64,000 bases of DNA from Sphingomonas_Q fennica_A (GTDB lineage Bacteria; Pseudomonadota; Alphaproteobacteria; Sphingomonadales; Sphingomonadaceae), in contig JAQIJD010000010.1 in NCBI GenBank assembly GCA_036946415.1, positions 30,624-94,623 of the forward strand, in the 5' to 3' direction. The position numbers and the translations under genes are program-made. Under the pieces are notes generated by a model, which did no database searches, was not told the DNA's origin, and saw nothing but the letters and a program-made list of their open reading frames with translations. Shown in pieces: positions 46,164-55,503 of this stretch; position 1 is the first letter of the stretch, and each line of letters begins with the position of its first letter.

Positions 46164-48017
46164 TCAGTCGATCGGCGGCGCGGGGCGGTAGCGGCTCTGC
46201 GCCGCCAGCCGGATCTGGGCGTTGGGCGCGCCATAGCCGTCGTAGCCGCGGCGTTCGACGAATTCGAAGAAGAAGGTGCGGTGGAAGGCGCGGCTGTAGA
46301 GCTGGCGGAAGCGGTTGCCGGCGGCATCCTCGTCCACCAGCAGGTCGTAGCGGCGCGCCGCCGTCGCGTCCGCTTCGTCCAGCGCGAAGCGGGCGGCGGT
46401 GTCGTCGTGATAATTGGCGGGGATCGGCAGCCGCTCCATGCCGCGCGCGTCACGCGCCGCCGCCGCGGCCGCCAGATCGGCGACACGGAAGGCGACATGC
46501 TGGAACCCCGCGCCGAAGGAGAGGCTGAGGAAGCGCGACGACAGCGCCTCGCGCGCATCGGTGCTGTTCAGCGTCAGGCGGAAGCTGCCGGTGCGGTTCT
46601 GCACCGCCTGGCTCTGGACGAGGCCGTTGGGGTCGATCACGTCCTGCGCCAGTTGCGGTTCGACGTCGAACAAGGTCCGCCAGTAGAGCAGCCAGGACAG
46701 ATATTCGTCATTGTGGACGGTGGCGGCGAGGTGATCGATCGCCTCGACATCGCCGAGCGTATCGGCCGCCTCGTCCAGCACGAACTCGTCCGCCCAGATC
46801 GCCGCCGCCGCCTCGCGGTCGATCACATAGACGAGCGTGCCGCCGACGCCGCGCAGCGCCGGCATCGTCGGCAGGTCGCTGTCGTGGCGGGGGATGCCGA
46901 GGGCGGCGGCGCGCGCGATCGCCGCCGGCCCGTCCGTCACGACGAGGCCGATCGCGCAGATGGCGGTGCCGTGCGTCGTGCGATAGGCGCCGGCGAAGCC
47001 CGCGTCCGAGAAGTTGAGGACGATGCTGGCCGCGCCGTTGCGCCACAGCGTGACCGGCTTGGTGCGATGCGTGCCGACGGCGGCGAAGCCCAGCCCCACG
47101 AGCATCGCCTCCAGCGCGGCGCGATCCTCTTCCAGCACCGCATATTCGACGAAGCCGATGCGATCGATCGCGGCGCGCGCCGGCATCGTCGCCGGCCGGC
47201 CGATCGCCCGCGCCGCGGCATCGCACAAGGCATCGAGTGCACGAACCCCGTCCCGCGCGACCATCCGCGCCGAATTGGCGCGGAACCGGTCGTTGAAGAT
47301 CTCCAGCGACAGCGGCCCTTCATACCCCAGACGCAGGATCTCGGCGACATAGCCGGTGAGGTCGAGGTTGCCCTGGCCGGGCAGATTGCGGAAGTGGCGG
47401 CTCCAGTAGAGATGGCCCATGTCCAGCCGCGGCGCATCGGCCAGCTGGACGAACACCAGCTTGGCCGGATCGATCGCGCGGATCGAATCGCTCGGGATGT
47501 TCCGGGCGAGCGAATGGAAGCTGTCGAGCAGGATGCCGATATTGGGATGGTCAACCGCCTGCACGATCGACCAGACATCGCGATGATCGTCGACGTGGAG
47601 GCCCCAGGCGAGCGCCTCGTAGCCGACGATGATGCCATATTCGGCCGCCAGATCGCCGAGCGCGCGGAAATCGGCGACGATCCGGTCGCGATCGGGGGAG
47701 GAGAGGGGCGAGGTGTTGGAGCAGAGCAGCAGCCGGTCGCAGCCGAGGATGCGCATCACGTCGAACTTCTGGCGCGCGCGGGCGAAGGCGCGGGTGCGAT
47801 GCGGCTCGGGCATCCCCTCGAAATCGCGCAGCGGCTGGTAGAGCAGGCAGGCGAGGCCGAGCTCGTCGAGCAGCGCCCTGACCGCTTCGGCCGAGAGGGG
47901 TGAGGCGACGAAATCGGTGTCGAAGATTTCGACCCCCGCATAGCCCGCCTCGGCGGCGGCGCGCAATTTCTCCTCCAGCGTGCCGCTCAGCGAGACGGTG
48001 GCGATGGCGTTGGTCAT
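46164..48017 (-). CDS. quiC: 3-Dehydroshikimate dehydratase, fusion of TIM-barrel and HPPD-like domains
   Basis: A 617-residue protein with two domains. Residues 1-280 form a sugar phosphate isomerase/epimerase-type barrel with metal ligands in VGYEALAWG, ILLDSFHSLA and LSLEIFND. Residues 290-600 form an HPPD-like vicinal oxygen chelate domain with ligands in IDHLAAT, GFQHVAFRV and FFFEFVERRGYDGYG. This fusion is that of bacterial QuiC-type 3-dehydroshikimate dehydratases, which make protocatechuate from quinate or shikimate. It ends a four-gene minus-strand operon, and its ATG overlaps the stop of the SMP-30-like gene. Protocatechuate ring-cleavage genes are not in the window. Confidence 0.9.
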   Translation of the reverse strand: MTNAIATVSLSGTLEEKLRAAAEAGYAGVEIFDTDFVASPLSAEAVRALLDELGLACLLYQPLRDFEGMPEPHRTRAFARARQKFDVMRILGCDRLLLCSNTSPLSSPDRDRIVADFRALGDLAAEYGIIVGYEALAWGLHVDDHRDVWSIVQAVDHPNIGILLDSFHSLARNIPSDSIRAIDPAKLVFVQLADAPRLDMGHLYWSRHFRNLPGQGNLDLTGYVAEILRLGYEGPLSLEIFNDRFRANSARMVARDGVRALDALCDAAARAIGRPATMPARAAIDRIGFVEYAVLEEDRAALEAMLVGLGFAAVGTHRTKPVTLWRNGAASIVLNFSDAGFAGAYRTTHGTAICAIGLVVTDGPAAIARAAALGIPRHDSDLPTMPALRGVGGTLVYVIDREAAAAIWADEFVLDEAADTLGDVEAIDHLAATVHNDEYLSWLLYWRTLFDVEPQLAQDVIDPNGLVQSQAVQNRTGSFRLTLNSTDAREALSSRFLSLSFGAGFQHVAFRVADLAAAAAARDARGMERLPIPANYHDDTAARFALDEADATAARRYDLLVDEDAAGNRFRQLYSRAFHRTFFFEFVERRGYDGYGAPNAQIRLAAQSRYRPAPPID

Positions 48018-49087
48018 GGCTTGGCACCTTCGGATGGGGTGGCGCGCCAGCCGCGGACGATGGCCAGCCGGCCGGACTGGAACGATCCCAGCCACAATTC
48101 GCCGCCGGCGGTGATCGCCGCGGCGGACAGGCCGTTGAAACCGGCTTGCGGCCGGCCGTAGGCGACGGTGGCGATGCGGCCGGCGGCGCGATCAAATTCG
48201 CCGACCACCCAGCCGCGGTGGCAGAGCATCGGATCGGCGATGCCGTCCGCGATCCGCCGCAGCCCGCCGCACGCCGGCTCGTCCAGCCGCATCCCCGCCA
48301 GCAGCATCCGGCCGCCCGTCCAGTGGATATTGTCGGGCATGAAATCGGGCGCGGGGACGCGGGCGAGCGGTGTGCGCGTATCGGCGCGATCGAAGGTGAC
48401 GACCGCATGCCAGCCGAAGGCGACGACGTGGAAGCGGCGATCGTCGGGGTCGACCTCGATCCCGTTGTTGCCGGGCAGTTCGGTGCCGGGCAGGAGGGTG
48501 AAGGCGCGCTCCCCCGGCCGCCGCTGCCAGACGCCGCCGGTGATGCCGCCGCGCACGAAATCGGCGATGGCGGTACCGGGCCGGGTCAGCACGGTCGCGA
48601 TCACCGTGCCGTCGGCGAAGCTCGCGACGCTGTTGGCCACCTGCCCGGCCGGCATCGGCAGGCATCCCCGCCAGACCAGGGTCGGTGCGGCCGTGCCGCG
48701 ACCGCGCACCTCGAACGCCTCGATCGCCTCGCGCCCGCCGTGGTTGACGACGAGCAGGCGCCAGCGATCGCGGCCGATCGCGCGGAGCGAAAGGCCACGC
48801 GTGTTGAACAGGCGCGGGTCGGGCGGGGCGGGGCAATCGGAATGATGCCGCCGGTCGGGCGCTGCCGCGGTGCCGTCATACCAAAGCGTCGCGGTGCGCG
48901 TGACGGTATCGACCAGCTTCAGCCCGGCGCCGGGCGAAAAGCCGCTGGCGATCAGCCAGCGCGTGCCGGGCAGCGCCAGCACGTCCTCCGGCTTCTCCGG
49001 CCCACAGACGTAATCGAGGTCCGCATCCGGCGCGCAACCGGCCGCGGCGGGGGCCGCGGCCAGAGACGCCAGCAGGACGGGCAGCAT
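48014..49087 (-). CDS. Secreted SMP-30/gluconolactonase-like beta-propeller protein
   Basis: A 357-residue protein with a signal peptide (LPVLLASLAAAPAAAG). Repeated propeller strands are visible: YVCGPEKPEDVLALPGTRWL, TRGLSLRAIGRDRWRLLVVN, GNNGIEVDPDDRRFHVVAFG and MPDNIHWTGGRMLLAGMRLD. ELPGNNGIEVD and DFMPDNIHW resemble the metal-site asparagine strands of SMP-30/paraoxonase lactonases. It is sandwiched between a secreted esterase and quiC in one operon. A lactonase acting on a quinate lactone or an ester is possible, but the family also has non-enzymatic members. The start was chosen for the signal peptide. Confidence 0.75.
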   Translation of the reverse strand: MLPVLLASLAAAPAAAGCAPDADLDYVCGPEKPEDVLALPGTRWLIASGFSPGAGLKLVDTVTRTATLWYDGTAAAPDRRHHSDCPAPPDPRLFNTRGLSLRAIGRDRWRLLVVNHGGREAIEAFEVRGRGTAAPTLVWRGCLPMPAGQVANSVASFADGTVIATVLTRPGTAIADFVRGGITGGVWQRRPGERAFTLLPGTELPGNNGIEVDPDDRRFHVVAFGWHAVVTFDRADTRTPLARVPAPDFMPDNIHWTGGRMLLAGMRLDEPACGGLRRIADGIADPMLCHRGWVVGEFDRAAGRIATVAYGRPQAGFNGLSAAAITAGGELWLGSFQSGRLAIVRGWRATPSEGAKP

Positions 49088-49089
49088 CG

Positions 49090-50625
49090 TCAATCGCGCG
49101 GCCGCCCTGGCCGGCCGGGCCGCTGCGCGGTCGCCAGCAGCGGCAGATCGGCGAAATGCGGCCAGGCGACGATGCCGCTGGTGGTGTCGAGCGAGACGAG
49201 CCGGGGGGCGGCGGCATCGAATGCCGGCCAGGCGCCGATCGCGGGGCTGGCCGGCCGGCCGGTGCGCGCGAAGGCGAGGAGGGCGGCGCGCATCTCCGCT
49301 TCCAGCGTCGTGTCGCCGGCCTGCCAGTCGCGCGTGCGGCGGAACAGATCGAGCGAATCGCGCGTGCCCAGCCAATAGGGCACGTCGCCGCTATGATAGG
49401 CGCCGGCCGTCGCCGGATCGTGATCGCTGAAGCGGATGCCCGCGGCATAGGGCTGGCGGCGGGCGAACAGATAGGCGTAGGCCGGTGCCGCCGCGCGCTG
49501 CTGCGCGATCGCCCAGCCCGCCATCTGCCGGCCGACCGACGCGTCGCGAGCGATGTCGGCGGCGTCGCGCGCGGGGCTGCCGCTGCGATAGGCGGCAAGG
49601 ACGGCCGGGGCGGTGGCGCCGAAGCGGGCGGTGACGGCGGTCTTCAGCGCGGCGGCATCGGCCACGGGGCCGAGCGGGCCGAAGCTTTCGTCGCGCGTGT
49701 AGCCGATCAGCACCGGCACCCTCGCCGCCCCGCCGGCGGCGAAGACGGCCTCGGCCGTGTCCGTCACCACCCGCCCGTCGCGCACGATCGGATCGCGCGG
49801 GGCGGTGGTGGCGATCAGCCGGTCCCCCGGCAGCGCGCGCAGTTCGGCGAGCGAGGCGGCGCCGGCCGCCTGCTGGAAGGCGATGCCCTGCGCCTCGGCC
49901 GCGTCCAGCGCGGCTGGGCCGATCATGCCGGCGAAGCCGCTGCCGCTCATCCCCACCGCTTTGGCGAACAGGCCGCGGGCGAGCGGGCTGACCTGCAGGA
50001 TCGAGACCGACATCGATCCCGCCGACTGGCCGACGATCGTCACATTGTCCGGATCGCCGCCGAAGCGGGCGATATTGCGCTTCACCCATTGCAGCGCGGC
50101 GATCTGGTCCATCAGCCCGTAATTGCCCGAGCCGCCATAGCCCGATTCCGCGGTCAGGTCCGGATGGGCGAGGAAGCCGAGCGGGCCGACGCGGTAGGCG
50201 ATGTTGACGCGGACGACGCCGTCGCCCGCCAGCGGCGCGCCCGAATAATTGGCCATCGATGCCGAGCCGATGTTGAACCCGCCGCCGTAGATCCACACGA
50301 TCACCGGCGCCTTCGCCGCCCGGCGCGGCGCCCAAATGTTGAGGTAGAGGCAATCCTCGCTGGTCGCCTCCTCCCCGAAATAATGGTTCTGCATCGATCC
50401 GCGCAGCGGTTGCAGGCATTCGGGCGCGGCGCGATCGGCATGGCGCGTGCCGGACCAGCCGGGGGCCGGCTGCGGCGGCTTCCAGCGGAGATCGCGCACC
50501 GGCGGGGCCGCGAACGGCACGCCGAGATAGGCGGAGACGCCGGACGTGAGGGCGACACCCTCCAGCCGGCCGCCCTCGACGGTGACGGCCGGGGCGGCGG
50601 CGGCGAGCAGCAGCGCGGCGATCAC
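49090..50625 (-). CDS. Secreted type-B carboxylesterase
   Basis: A 511-residue alpha/beta hydrolase of the para-nitrobenzyl esterase/cholinesterase family. It has a short signal peptide (MIAALLLAAAAPAVT). The signatures are SEDCLYLNIWAP, the oxyanion loop IVWIYGGGFNIGS and the nucleophile elbow VTIVGQSAGSMSVSI. The catalytic glutamate region is GYTRDESFGPLG and the histidine is in GAYHSGDVPYWLG. Its start overlaps the stop of the upstream hydrolase gene by four bases. In a quinate/shikimate locus it could cleave hydroxycinnamoyl esters such as chlorogenate in the periplasm. The family is firm, the substrate inferred. Confidence 0.88.
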   Translation of the reverse strand: MIAALLLAAAAPAVTVEGGRLEGVALTSGVSAYLGVPFAAPPVRDLRWKPPQPAPGWSGTRHADRAAPECLQPLRGSMQNHYFGEEATSEDCLYLNIWAPRRAAKAPVIVWIYGGGFNIGSASMANYSGAPLAGDGVVRVNIAYRVGPLGFLAHPDLTAESGYGGSGNYGLMDQIAALQWVKRNIARFGGDPDNVTIVGQSAGSMSVSILQVSPLARGLFAKAVGMSGSGFAGMIGPAALDAAEAQGIAFQQAAGAASLAELRALPGDRLIATTAPRDPIVRDGRVVTDTAEAVFAAGGAARVPVLIGYTRDESFGPLGPVADAAALKTAVTARFGATAPAVLAAYRSGSPARDAADIARDASVGRQMAGWAIAQQRAAAPAYAYLFARRQPYAAGIRFSDHDPATAGAYHSGDVPYWLGTRDSLDLFRRTRDWQAGDTTLEAEMRAALLAFARTGRPASPAIGAWPAFDAAAPRLVSLDTTSGIVAWPHFADLPLLATAQRPGRPGRPRD

Positions 50626-51590
50626 GGCCGCGCCACGCCGAGCGTCTTGTGGAAGAAATCGAACGTCGCATTCACCGCCTGCAACGTCGCATCGCGCGTC
50701 GCTTCCGGCGTGCGGCCGATGAAGCTGTGGTCGACCCCCGGAATGTAGATCGCCTCGACGGGCACGCCCGCGCGGCGCAGCGCCGCCTCGCCCCGGCGCG
50801 ACTGGTCGACGGGCACCACCTTGTCCTCGGTGCCGTGGATCAGCAGGAAAGGGGGATCCTTGGCATCGATATAGGTGACGGGGCTGACGGCGCGGATGCG
50901 ATCGGCGGGGCAGGCGCCAGCGCAGCCGAGCAGGCGCGCGCCGGCGGCATTGCCGTCGGGCGTCGCCGTCATCCCGGCAAAATCATAGACGCCGTACCAG
51001 GTGGCGACGGCCTGGACGCAGCCGTCCCCCTTGGGATCGAGCGCGGCATCGCCGCAGGCGACGGCGGTCAGCGCCGCCAGATGCCCGCCGGCCGATCCGC
51101 CCCACAGGCCGACGCGCTTGGGATCGATCCGATAGTCGGCGGCGTGTGCGCGCAGGAAGGCGAGCGCGGCATCCGCATCCTCGAGCTGGGCAGGGAAGCG
51201 CGCCTCGCCCGACAGGCGATATTCGAGGCTGGCGACGGTGAAGCCTTCCGCCGCGAGCGACGCCAGCGCCTTCGGGAAATCGGCCATCGCGCCCGAATGG
51301 CGGGTGTGGCCGCCCGTCCAGCCGCCGCCGTGGATGTAGAGGATCAGCGGATGGGGGCCGGGGGTGGCCGGCACGTAGACGTCCACGATCTGCGGGCGGA
51401 AGCCGGGCACGGTGCGATAGACCACGTCGGGCCACGCCTTCACCCCGCCGGGAAAATCGATCGGCGCCTTGGGCAGCCGGTCCTCCAGCACGGGGGCGTC
51501 CGCCACCGGCAGCACCCGCGGCGGCGCGGCGTGCGCCATCGGGGCGGCCGTCAGTAGGGCCAGCATCGTCGCCATCCGCAATCCCGTCAT
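50622..51590 (-). CDS. Secreted alpha/beta hydrolase (BD-FAE / hormone-sensitive-lipase-like esterase)
   Basis: A 322-residue hydrolase with a signal peptide (TMLALLTAAPMAHAA). The oxyanion motif LILYIHGGGWTGGH, the nucleophile elbow VGLWGGSAGGHLAAL, the aspartate in LLIHGTEDKVVPVDQ and the histidine in IPGVDHSFIG make a full catalytic triad. This resembles feruloyl or acetyl esterases of the BD-FAE group. It is the first gene of the minus-strand operon and lies behind the shared operator at 51676. With the type-B esterase it may release quinate or shikimate and phenolic acids from plant esters. Confidence 0.88.
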   Translation of the reverse strand: MTGLRMATMLALLTAAPMAHAAPPRVLPVADAPVLEDRLPKAPIDFPGGVKAWPDVVYRTVPGFRPQIVDVYVPATPGPHPLILYIHGGGWTGGHTRHSGAMADFPKALASLAAEGFTVASLEYRLSGEARFPAQLEDADAALAFLRAHAADYRIDPKRVGLWGGSAGGHLAALTAVACGDAALDPKGDGCVQAVATWYGVYDFAGMTATPDGNAAGARLLGCAGACPADRIRAVSPVTYIDAKDPPFLLIHGTEDKVVPVDQSRRGEAALRRAGVPVEAIYIPGVDHSFIGRTPEATRDATLQAVNATFDFFHKTLGVARP

Positions 51591-51675
51591 CCGTGCCTCT
51601 CCAAGTCCTATGCTGCGCGTTCGGATGCGCGCCGTCCCGCGATGTCTACCCCGGCGCGGCGAACGGGCAAGAGAA

Positions 51676-51693
51676 AACGAACCAGTTCGTAAC
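51676..51693. promoter_or_regulatory. Palindromic operator between divergent esterase operon and tetR gene
   Basis: The sequence AACGAACCAGTTCGTAAC contains the 14-base inverted repeat ACGAAC-CA-GTTCGT. It is 86 bases from the esterase operon start and 72 bases from the TetR start, so it can control both directions. Matching motifs lie before the MFS gene (44813-44827) and the TonB receptor gene (52436-52451). It is the best candidate for autoregulation by the TetR protein. Confidence 0.65.
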
Positions 51694-51764
51694 AGAAAGC
51701 CCGGCCGGCCGGTCGGCCTCACGCCTTGTCGGTCGGCGGCGATGCTTTAGGATCGGTGCCGGTG

Positions 51765-52433
51765 ATGCGGAGATCGGGCTTGGACGAAGATCAGGGTGCG
51801 GGTGGCAAGCGGGCGCGGGCGCGCGAGGAAACGATCAACGCGATCCTCGACGTGGCGACCGAGGCGTTCGTCGAGAAGGGGCTGGCCGGCGCGCGGATCG
51901 ACGAAATCGCCAACAAGGCGACCAAGCGGAAGATCTATTATTATTTCGAGAGCAAGGATCATCTCTACCGCGCGGTGCTGGAGCGCGCCTATCGCCGCGT
52001 CCGCGCCAGCGAGGCGGAGGTCGATATCGACGGCGGCACCGCCATCGATGCGCTGCGCCGGCTGATCGAGCATGACGTGCGCTACCATTCGCAGCATCCC
52101 GAACTGGTGCGGCTGGTGATGAACGAGAATATCCACCGTGCCGAACATCTGAAGCAGATCGACGGGCTGCCCGCCAGCAACCGCCGCGTGATCGATCTGC
52201 TCGGCCGGATCATCGCGCGCGGCCAGGCCGAAGGGCTGATCCGCGCCGGCGTCGATCCGATCGACCTGCACATGAACATGACCGCGCTCGCCTTCTACAA
52301 CGTCTCCAACCAATTCACCTTCGCGCACAATTTCGGGGTGGAGATGACGGGGCCGGAGGCGGTGGAGCGGCGCGCGCGGCAGATCGCCGACATCCTTCTC
52401 GCCTGGGTTTCGACCCACAACGACGGAGATTGA
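51765..52433 (+). CDS. TetR/AcrR-family transcriptional regulator of the quinate-type locus
   Basis: A 222-residue repressor. The N-terminal DNA-binding domain (about 17-63) reads INAILDVATEAFVEKGLAGA then RIDEIANKATKRKIYYYFES and KDHLYRAVLE. The C-terminal ligand domain is all-helical and ends in FTFAHNFGVEMTGPEAVERR. ATG 51765 was chosen; TTG 51726 and GTG 51762 are in frame upstream. It is divergent from the esterase operon, and its stop codon overlaps the TTGACA of the next promoter. It probably represses the three promoters sharing the palindrome until quinate, shikimate or an ester product binds. Confidence 0.88.
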   Translation: MRRSGLDEDQGAGGKRARAREETINAILDVATEAFVEKGLAGARIDEIANKATKRKIYYYFESKDHLYRAVLERAYRRVRASEAEVDIDGGTAIDALRRLIEHDVRYHSQHPELVRLVMNENIHRAEHLKQIDGLPASNRRVIDLLGRIIARGQAEGLIRAGVDPIDLHMNMTALAFYNVSNQFTFAHNFGVEMTGPEAVERRARQIADILLAWVSTHNDGD

Positions 52434-52459
52434 CAGGAACCGGTTCGTAACACTATTCC
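52430..52459 (+). promoter_or_regulatory. Promoter with embedded operator before TonB receptor-qsuD operon
   Basis: TTGACA at 52430-52435 overlaps the tetR stop codon. GGAACCGGTTCGTAAC at 52436-52451 contains the perfect palindrome GAACCGGTTC, and TATTCC at 52454-52459 is a weak -10 with an 18-base spacer. The operator therefore fills the gap between -35 and -10, where a bound repressor would block RNA polymerase. Confidence 0.65.
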
Positions 52460-52507
52460 CGCTCCCATCGCGCCGGACGACACGGCGCCACAGGGAGGAT
52501 GTGGGAC

Positions 52508-55468
52508 ATGCGGCATACGCGCGCCTTGGCCGTGCAGACGGCGTCGATCGCGGCTATCACCTTGCTCATGGCGGGCGGCGCACGGGCGCAGACGACGCCG
52601 ACCCCCGCCGTCGATCCGACGGCGCAGAGCGACACCACCAGCACGCCCGACGATACGCAGGAGGTGGTCGTCACCGGATCGCTGATCCAGCGCCCCAACA
52701 ACACTTCGGCCAGCCCGATCGTGACGGTGAGCGATCAGGCGCTGCGCGAGACGGGCGCCGTCAACGTCGTCGACGCGCTCAACCAGATCCCGAGCTTCAC
52801 CACCGCCGGCAACGGCAATACCGGCGGGCAGGGCACCGGCGGCCGCGCCACCGTCAACCTCCACGGCCTCGGCTCCAACCGCAACCTCGTGCTGCTCGAC
52901 GGCCGCCGCCTGCCGGTGTCGGACATCAACGGCAACGTCGACATCAACATCCTGCCCGATGCGATCCTGGGCGGGGTGGACGTGATCACCGGCGGCGCGT
53001 CCGCGGTCTACGGATCGGACGCGATCTCGGGCGTCGTCAACTTCCGCACGGTGCGCAACATCGACGGCTTCAAGGTCGATGCGCAGAACGGCATCAGCCA
53101 GCGGGGCGACGCGTGGCGGCTGAACGGATCGATCGCCTTCGGCACCGGCTTCGGGGAGGATCGCGGCCATGTCGTCGCCGCGTTCAGCTATGCCAAGCAG
53201 GATCCGGTCAACGGCAGCGAGCGGCCGTTCTTCTTCAGCCAGACGCCCTCGTCGTTCGTCGGCACCGGCACCTATGTGCCGAGCGCCACCAACGCGCCGA
53301 CCGCCGCCGCGGTGAACGGCGTGTTCCGCGGCTATGGCGTCACCGGCACCGTCAACCCGCTGTTCAACCTCGGCTTCAACGACGACCGGACGCTCTACGT
53401 CCAGACCGGCGCGGTCAATTATCGAGGGCCGCGCAGCACCAACGGCTACCTGGTCGTCGCCAACAACGTGCGCATGCCGGTCGGCCAGCAGATCGATTTT
53501 CAGAACGGCCTCAACCGCAAGACGGCGTTCCTCAAGGCCGATTACGACCTGACGCCGGGCCTGACCGTCTACGGCCAGTTCATGTATGTCGATCTGGCGG
53601 TGCGCACCGCCAGCGGCGGCAGCCTGACCCAGTTCGGCAGCCTGACGACGATTCCCGTCACCAACCCGTTCATCCCGGCCGATCTCAGGACGATCCTCGC
53701 CTCGCGCCCCAATCCCACGGCGCCGTTCACCTGGAACGGCCGCTACGTCGGCGTGCCCTACAAGAATTGGGACGAGAAGTACAACATCCAGCAATATCTG
53801 GCCGGCGTGAAGGGCGACATCGCCGCCGGCTGGACGTTCGATCTCTATGCCGCCTACGACCAGTCGGTCCACGATCAGCAGATCAACAATGCGGTGCTGA
53901 AGAGCCGGGTACAGACGCTGCTCAACGCCGCCGACGGCGGCGCCTCGCTCTGCGCGGGCGGGTTCAATCCGTTCGGCGATGCCAATGCCCGTTCGCTGTC
54001 GGCCGCCTGCGCCGCCTATATCACCAAGAGCGGTTTCAGCCGCGAGGATCTCGATCAGACGCAGGTCCAGGCGCAGGTCAACGGCAAGCTGTTCGATCTG
54101 GGGGCGGGGCCGGCGCAGCTGGCGCTGGTCGCCGGCTATCGCCGCAACACCTACGATTTCGTGCCCGACAGCGATCTGCGCGCGCAGAACATCGAATCGG
54201 TGATCGCCTCGGCGCCCGCCAGCGGCCGGATCTCGGTGAAGGAGGTGGCCGCGCAGATCGACGTGCCGCTGCTCGCCGACCGGCCGTTCTTCCAGGAACT
54301 GGGGGTCGGCGGCGCCGTCCGCCTGTCCGATTATTCGGTCACGGGCTCGGTGACGAGCTACGAGGCGGATGCGCGCTGGAAGCCGTTCGAGGCGCTGCTG
54401 ATCCGCGGCTCCTACCAGCGCGCGGTGCGCGCGCCCAACATCGGCGAATTGTTCACCCCCGCCTCCGGCACGCAATTGGTGATCGGCACGCCGCCGGCGT
54501 CGCTGGGCGATCCGTGCGACGTGCGTTCGACCGCGCGGACCGGCGCCAATGCGGCGCGTGTCGCAGCACTTTGCGTGGCGCAGGGCGTGCCGAATGCGGC
54601 GATCGGCTCCTACACCTTCCCGACCACCGCCACCGGCCAGACCGTGTCCGGCAACACCGATGTGACGCCGGAAAAGGCCGATACCTACAATGTCGGCTTC
54701 GTGTTCAACGCGCCGCGATCGGACGGCATCCTGGGCGATTTCACGCTCTCGGTCGATTATTACAACATCAAGATCCGCGACGTGATCTCGACCGTGCCGG
54801 GCCTGACCGTGCTGTCCAAATGCTTCAACCTGGACGGCACCAACCCCGGCTACGATCCCGCCAACCTCTATTGCGCGCTGATCCGCCGCAACGGCGCGGG
54901 CGAGATCGACACGATCAACACGCCGTTCCTGAACATCGGCGGGCTGCGCACCGACGGCGTGGAATTCCAGGCGAACTGGAGCACGGCGCTGGGCTTCGCC
55001 GGCGCCACCACCCGCCTGTTCGCCAATTCGGGCGTGGACTGGACGCGCAACTACAAGGTGCAGCTGCTGCCGGGCAATCCGTTCCTCGACTATACCGGCA
55101 TCAGCAACGGCGGCGCCGGCCCCACCAGCGTGCCGCCGCGCGCCACCCCCCGCTGGCGCGCGCTGACCTCGTTCGGCGTCCGCTCCGACACGCTGAACGT
55201 CGGCATGCGCTGGCGCTACCAGAGCAAGCTCGATGACGTGAGCTCTGTGCTGACGCCGGCCACCGCCCAGTTCGGCGTCGGCGCCTATTCGCTGTGGGAT
55301 CTGTTCGGATCGGTGAAGGTCGCCCGCAATTTCGAACTGCGCGCCGGCATCAACAATCTGTTCGATCGCAGCCTGCCGGTCGTCGCCAGCTCGCAGAACG
55401 GCACGGATGTCGCCCTCTACGATCCGATCGGCCGGTCCTTCTATACGGGCGTCCGCTTCAACTTCTGA
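52508..55468 (+). CDS. TonB-dependent receptor of the quinate-type locus
   Basis: A 986-residue outer-membrane receptor. The signal peptide ends LMAGGARAQ, the TonB box is QEVVVTGSLIQR, and the plug motifs are VNLHGLGSNRNLVLLDGRRL and VITGGASAVYGSDAISGVVN. The barrel ends RSFYTGVRFNF. ATG 52508 was preferred over 52499 because GGGAGG then sits at a proper distance. The gene lies behind the operator-bearing promoter and before qsuD, 35 bases on. It probably imports quinate esters such as chlorogenate-type compounds. The ligand is inferred from the locus. Confidence 0.9.
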   Translation: MRHTRALAVQTASIAAITLLMAGGARAQTTPTPAVDPTAQSDTTSTPDDTQEVVVTGSLIQRPNNTSASPIVTVSDQALRETGAVNVVDALNQIPSFTTAGNGNTGGQGTGGRATVNLHGLGSNRNLVLLDGRRLPVSDINGNVDINILPDAILGGVDVITGGASAVYGSDAISGVVNFRTVRNIDGFKVDAQNGISQRGDAWRLNGSIAFGTGFGEDRGHVVAAFSYAKQDPVNGSERPFFFSQTPSSFVGTGTYVPSATNAPTAAAVNGVFRGYGVTGTVNPLFNLGFNDDRTLYVQTGAVNYRGPRSTNGYLVVANNVRMPVGQQIDFQNGLNRKTAFLKADYDLTPGLTVYGQFMYVDLAVRTASGGSLTQFGSLTTIPVTNPFIPADLRTILASRPNPTAPFTWNGRYVGVPYKNWDEKYNIQQYLAGVKGDIAAGWTFDLYAAYDQSVHDQQINNAVLKSRVQTLLNAADGGASLCAGGFNPFGDANARSLSAACAAYITKSGFSREDLDQTQVQAQVNGKLFDLGAGPAQLALVAGYRRNTYDFVPDSDLRAQNIESVIASAPASGRISVKEVAAQIDVPLLADRPFFQELGVGGAVRLSDYSVTGSVTSYEADARWKPFEALLIRGSYQRAVRAPNIGELFTPASGTQLVIGTPPASLGDPCDVRSTARTGANAARVAALCVAQGVPNAAIGSYTFPTTATGQTVSGNTDVTPEKADTYNVGFVFNAPRSDGILGDFTLSVDYYNIKIRDVISTVPGLTVLSKCFNLDGTNPGYDPANLYCALIRRNGAGEIDTINTPFLNIGGLRTDGVEFQANWSTALGFAGATTRLFANSGVDWTRNYKVQLLPGNPFLDYTGISNGGAGPTSVPPRATPRWRALTSFGVRSDTLNVGMRWRYQSKLDDVSSVLTPATAQFGVGAYSLWDLFGSVKVARNFELRAGINNLFDRSLPVVASSQNGTDVALYDPIGRSFYTGVRFNF

Positions 55469-55503
55469 AACGGTCGTCGCTCCCAATCACGAGGACTGCA
55501 TCG

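Noticed and set aside
54868..55050. Small minus-strand frame inside the TonB receptor gene
   Set aside because: It lies fully within a conserved barrel region and has no independent signals.
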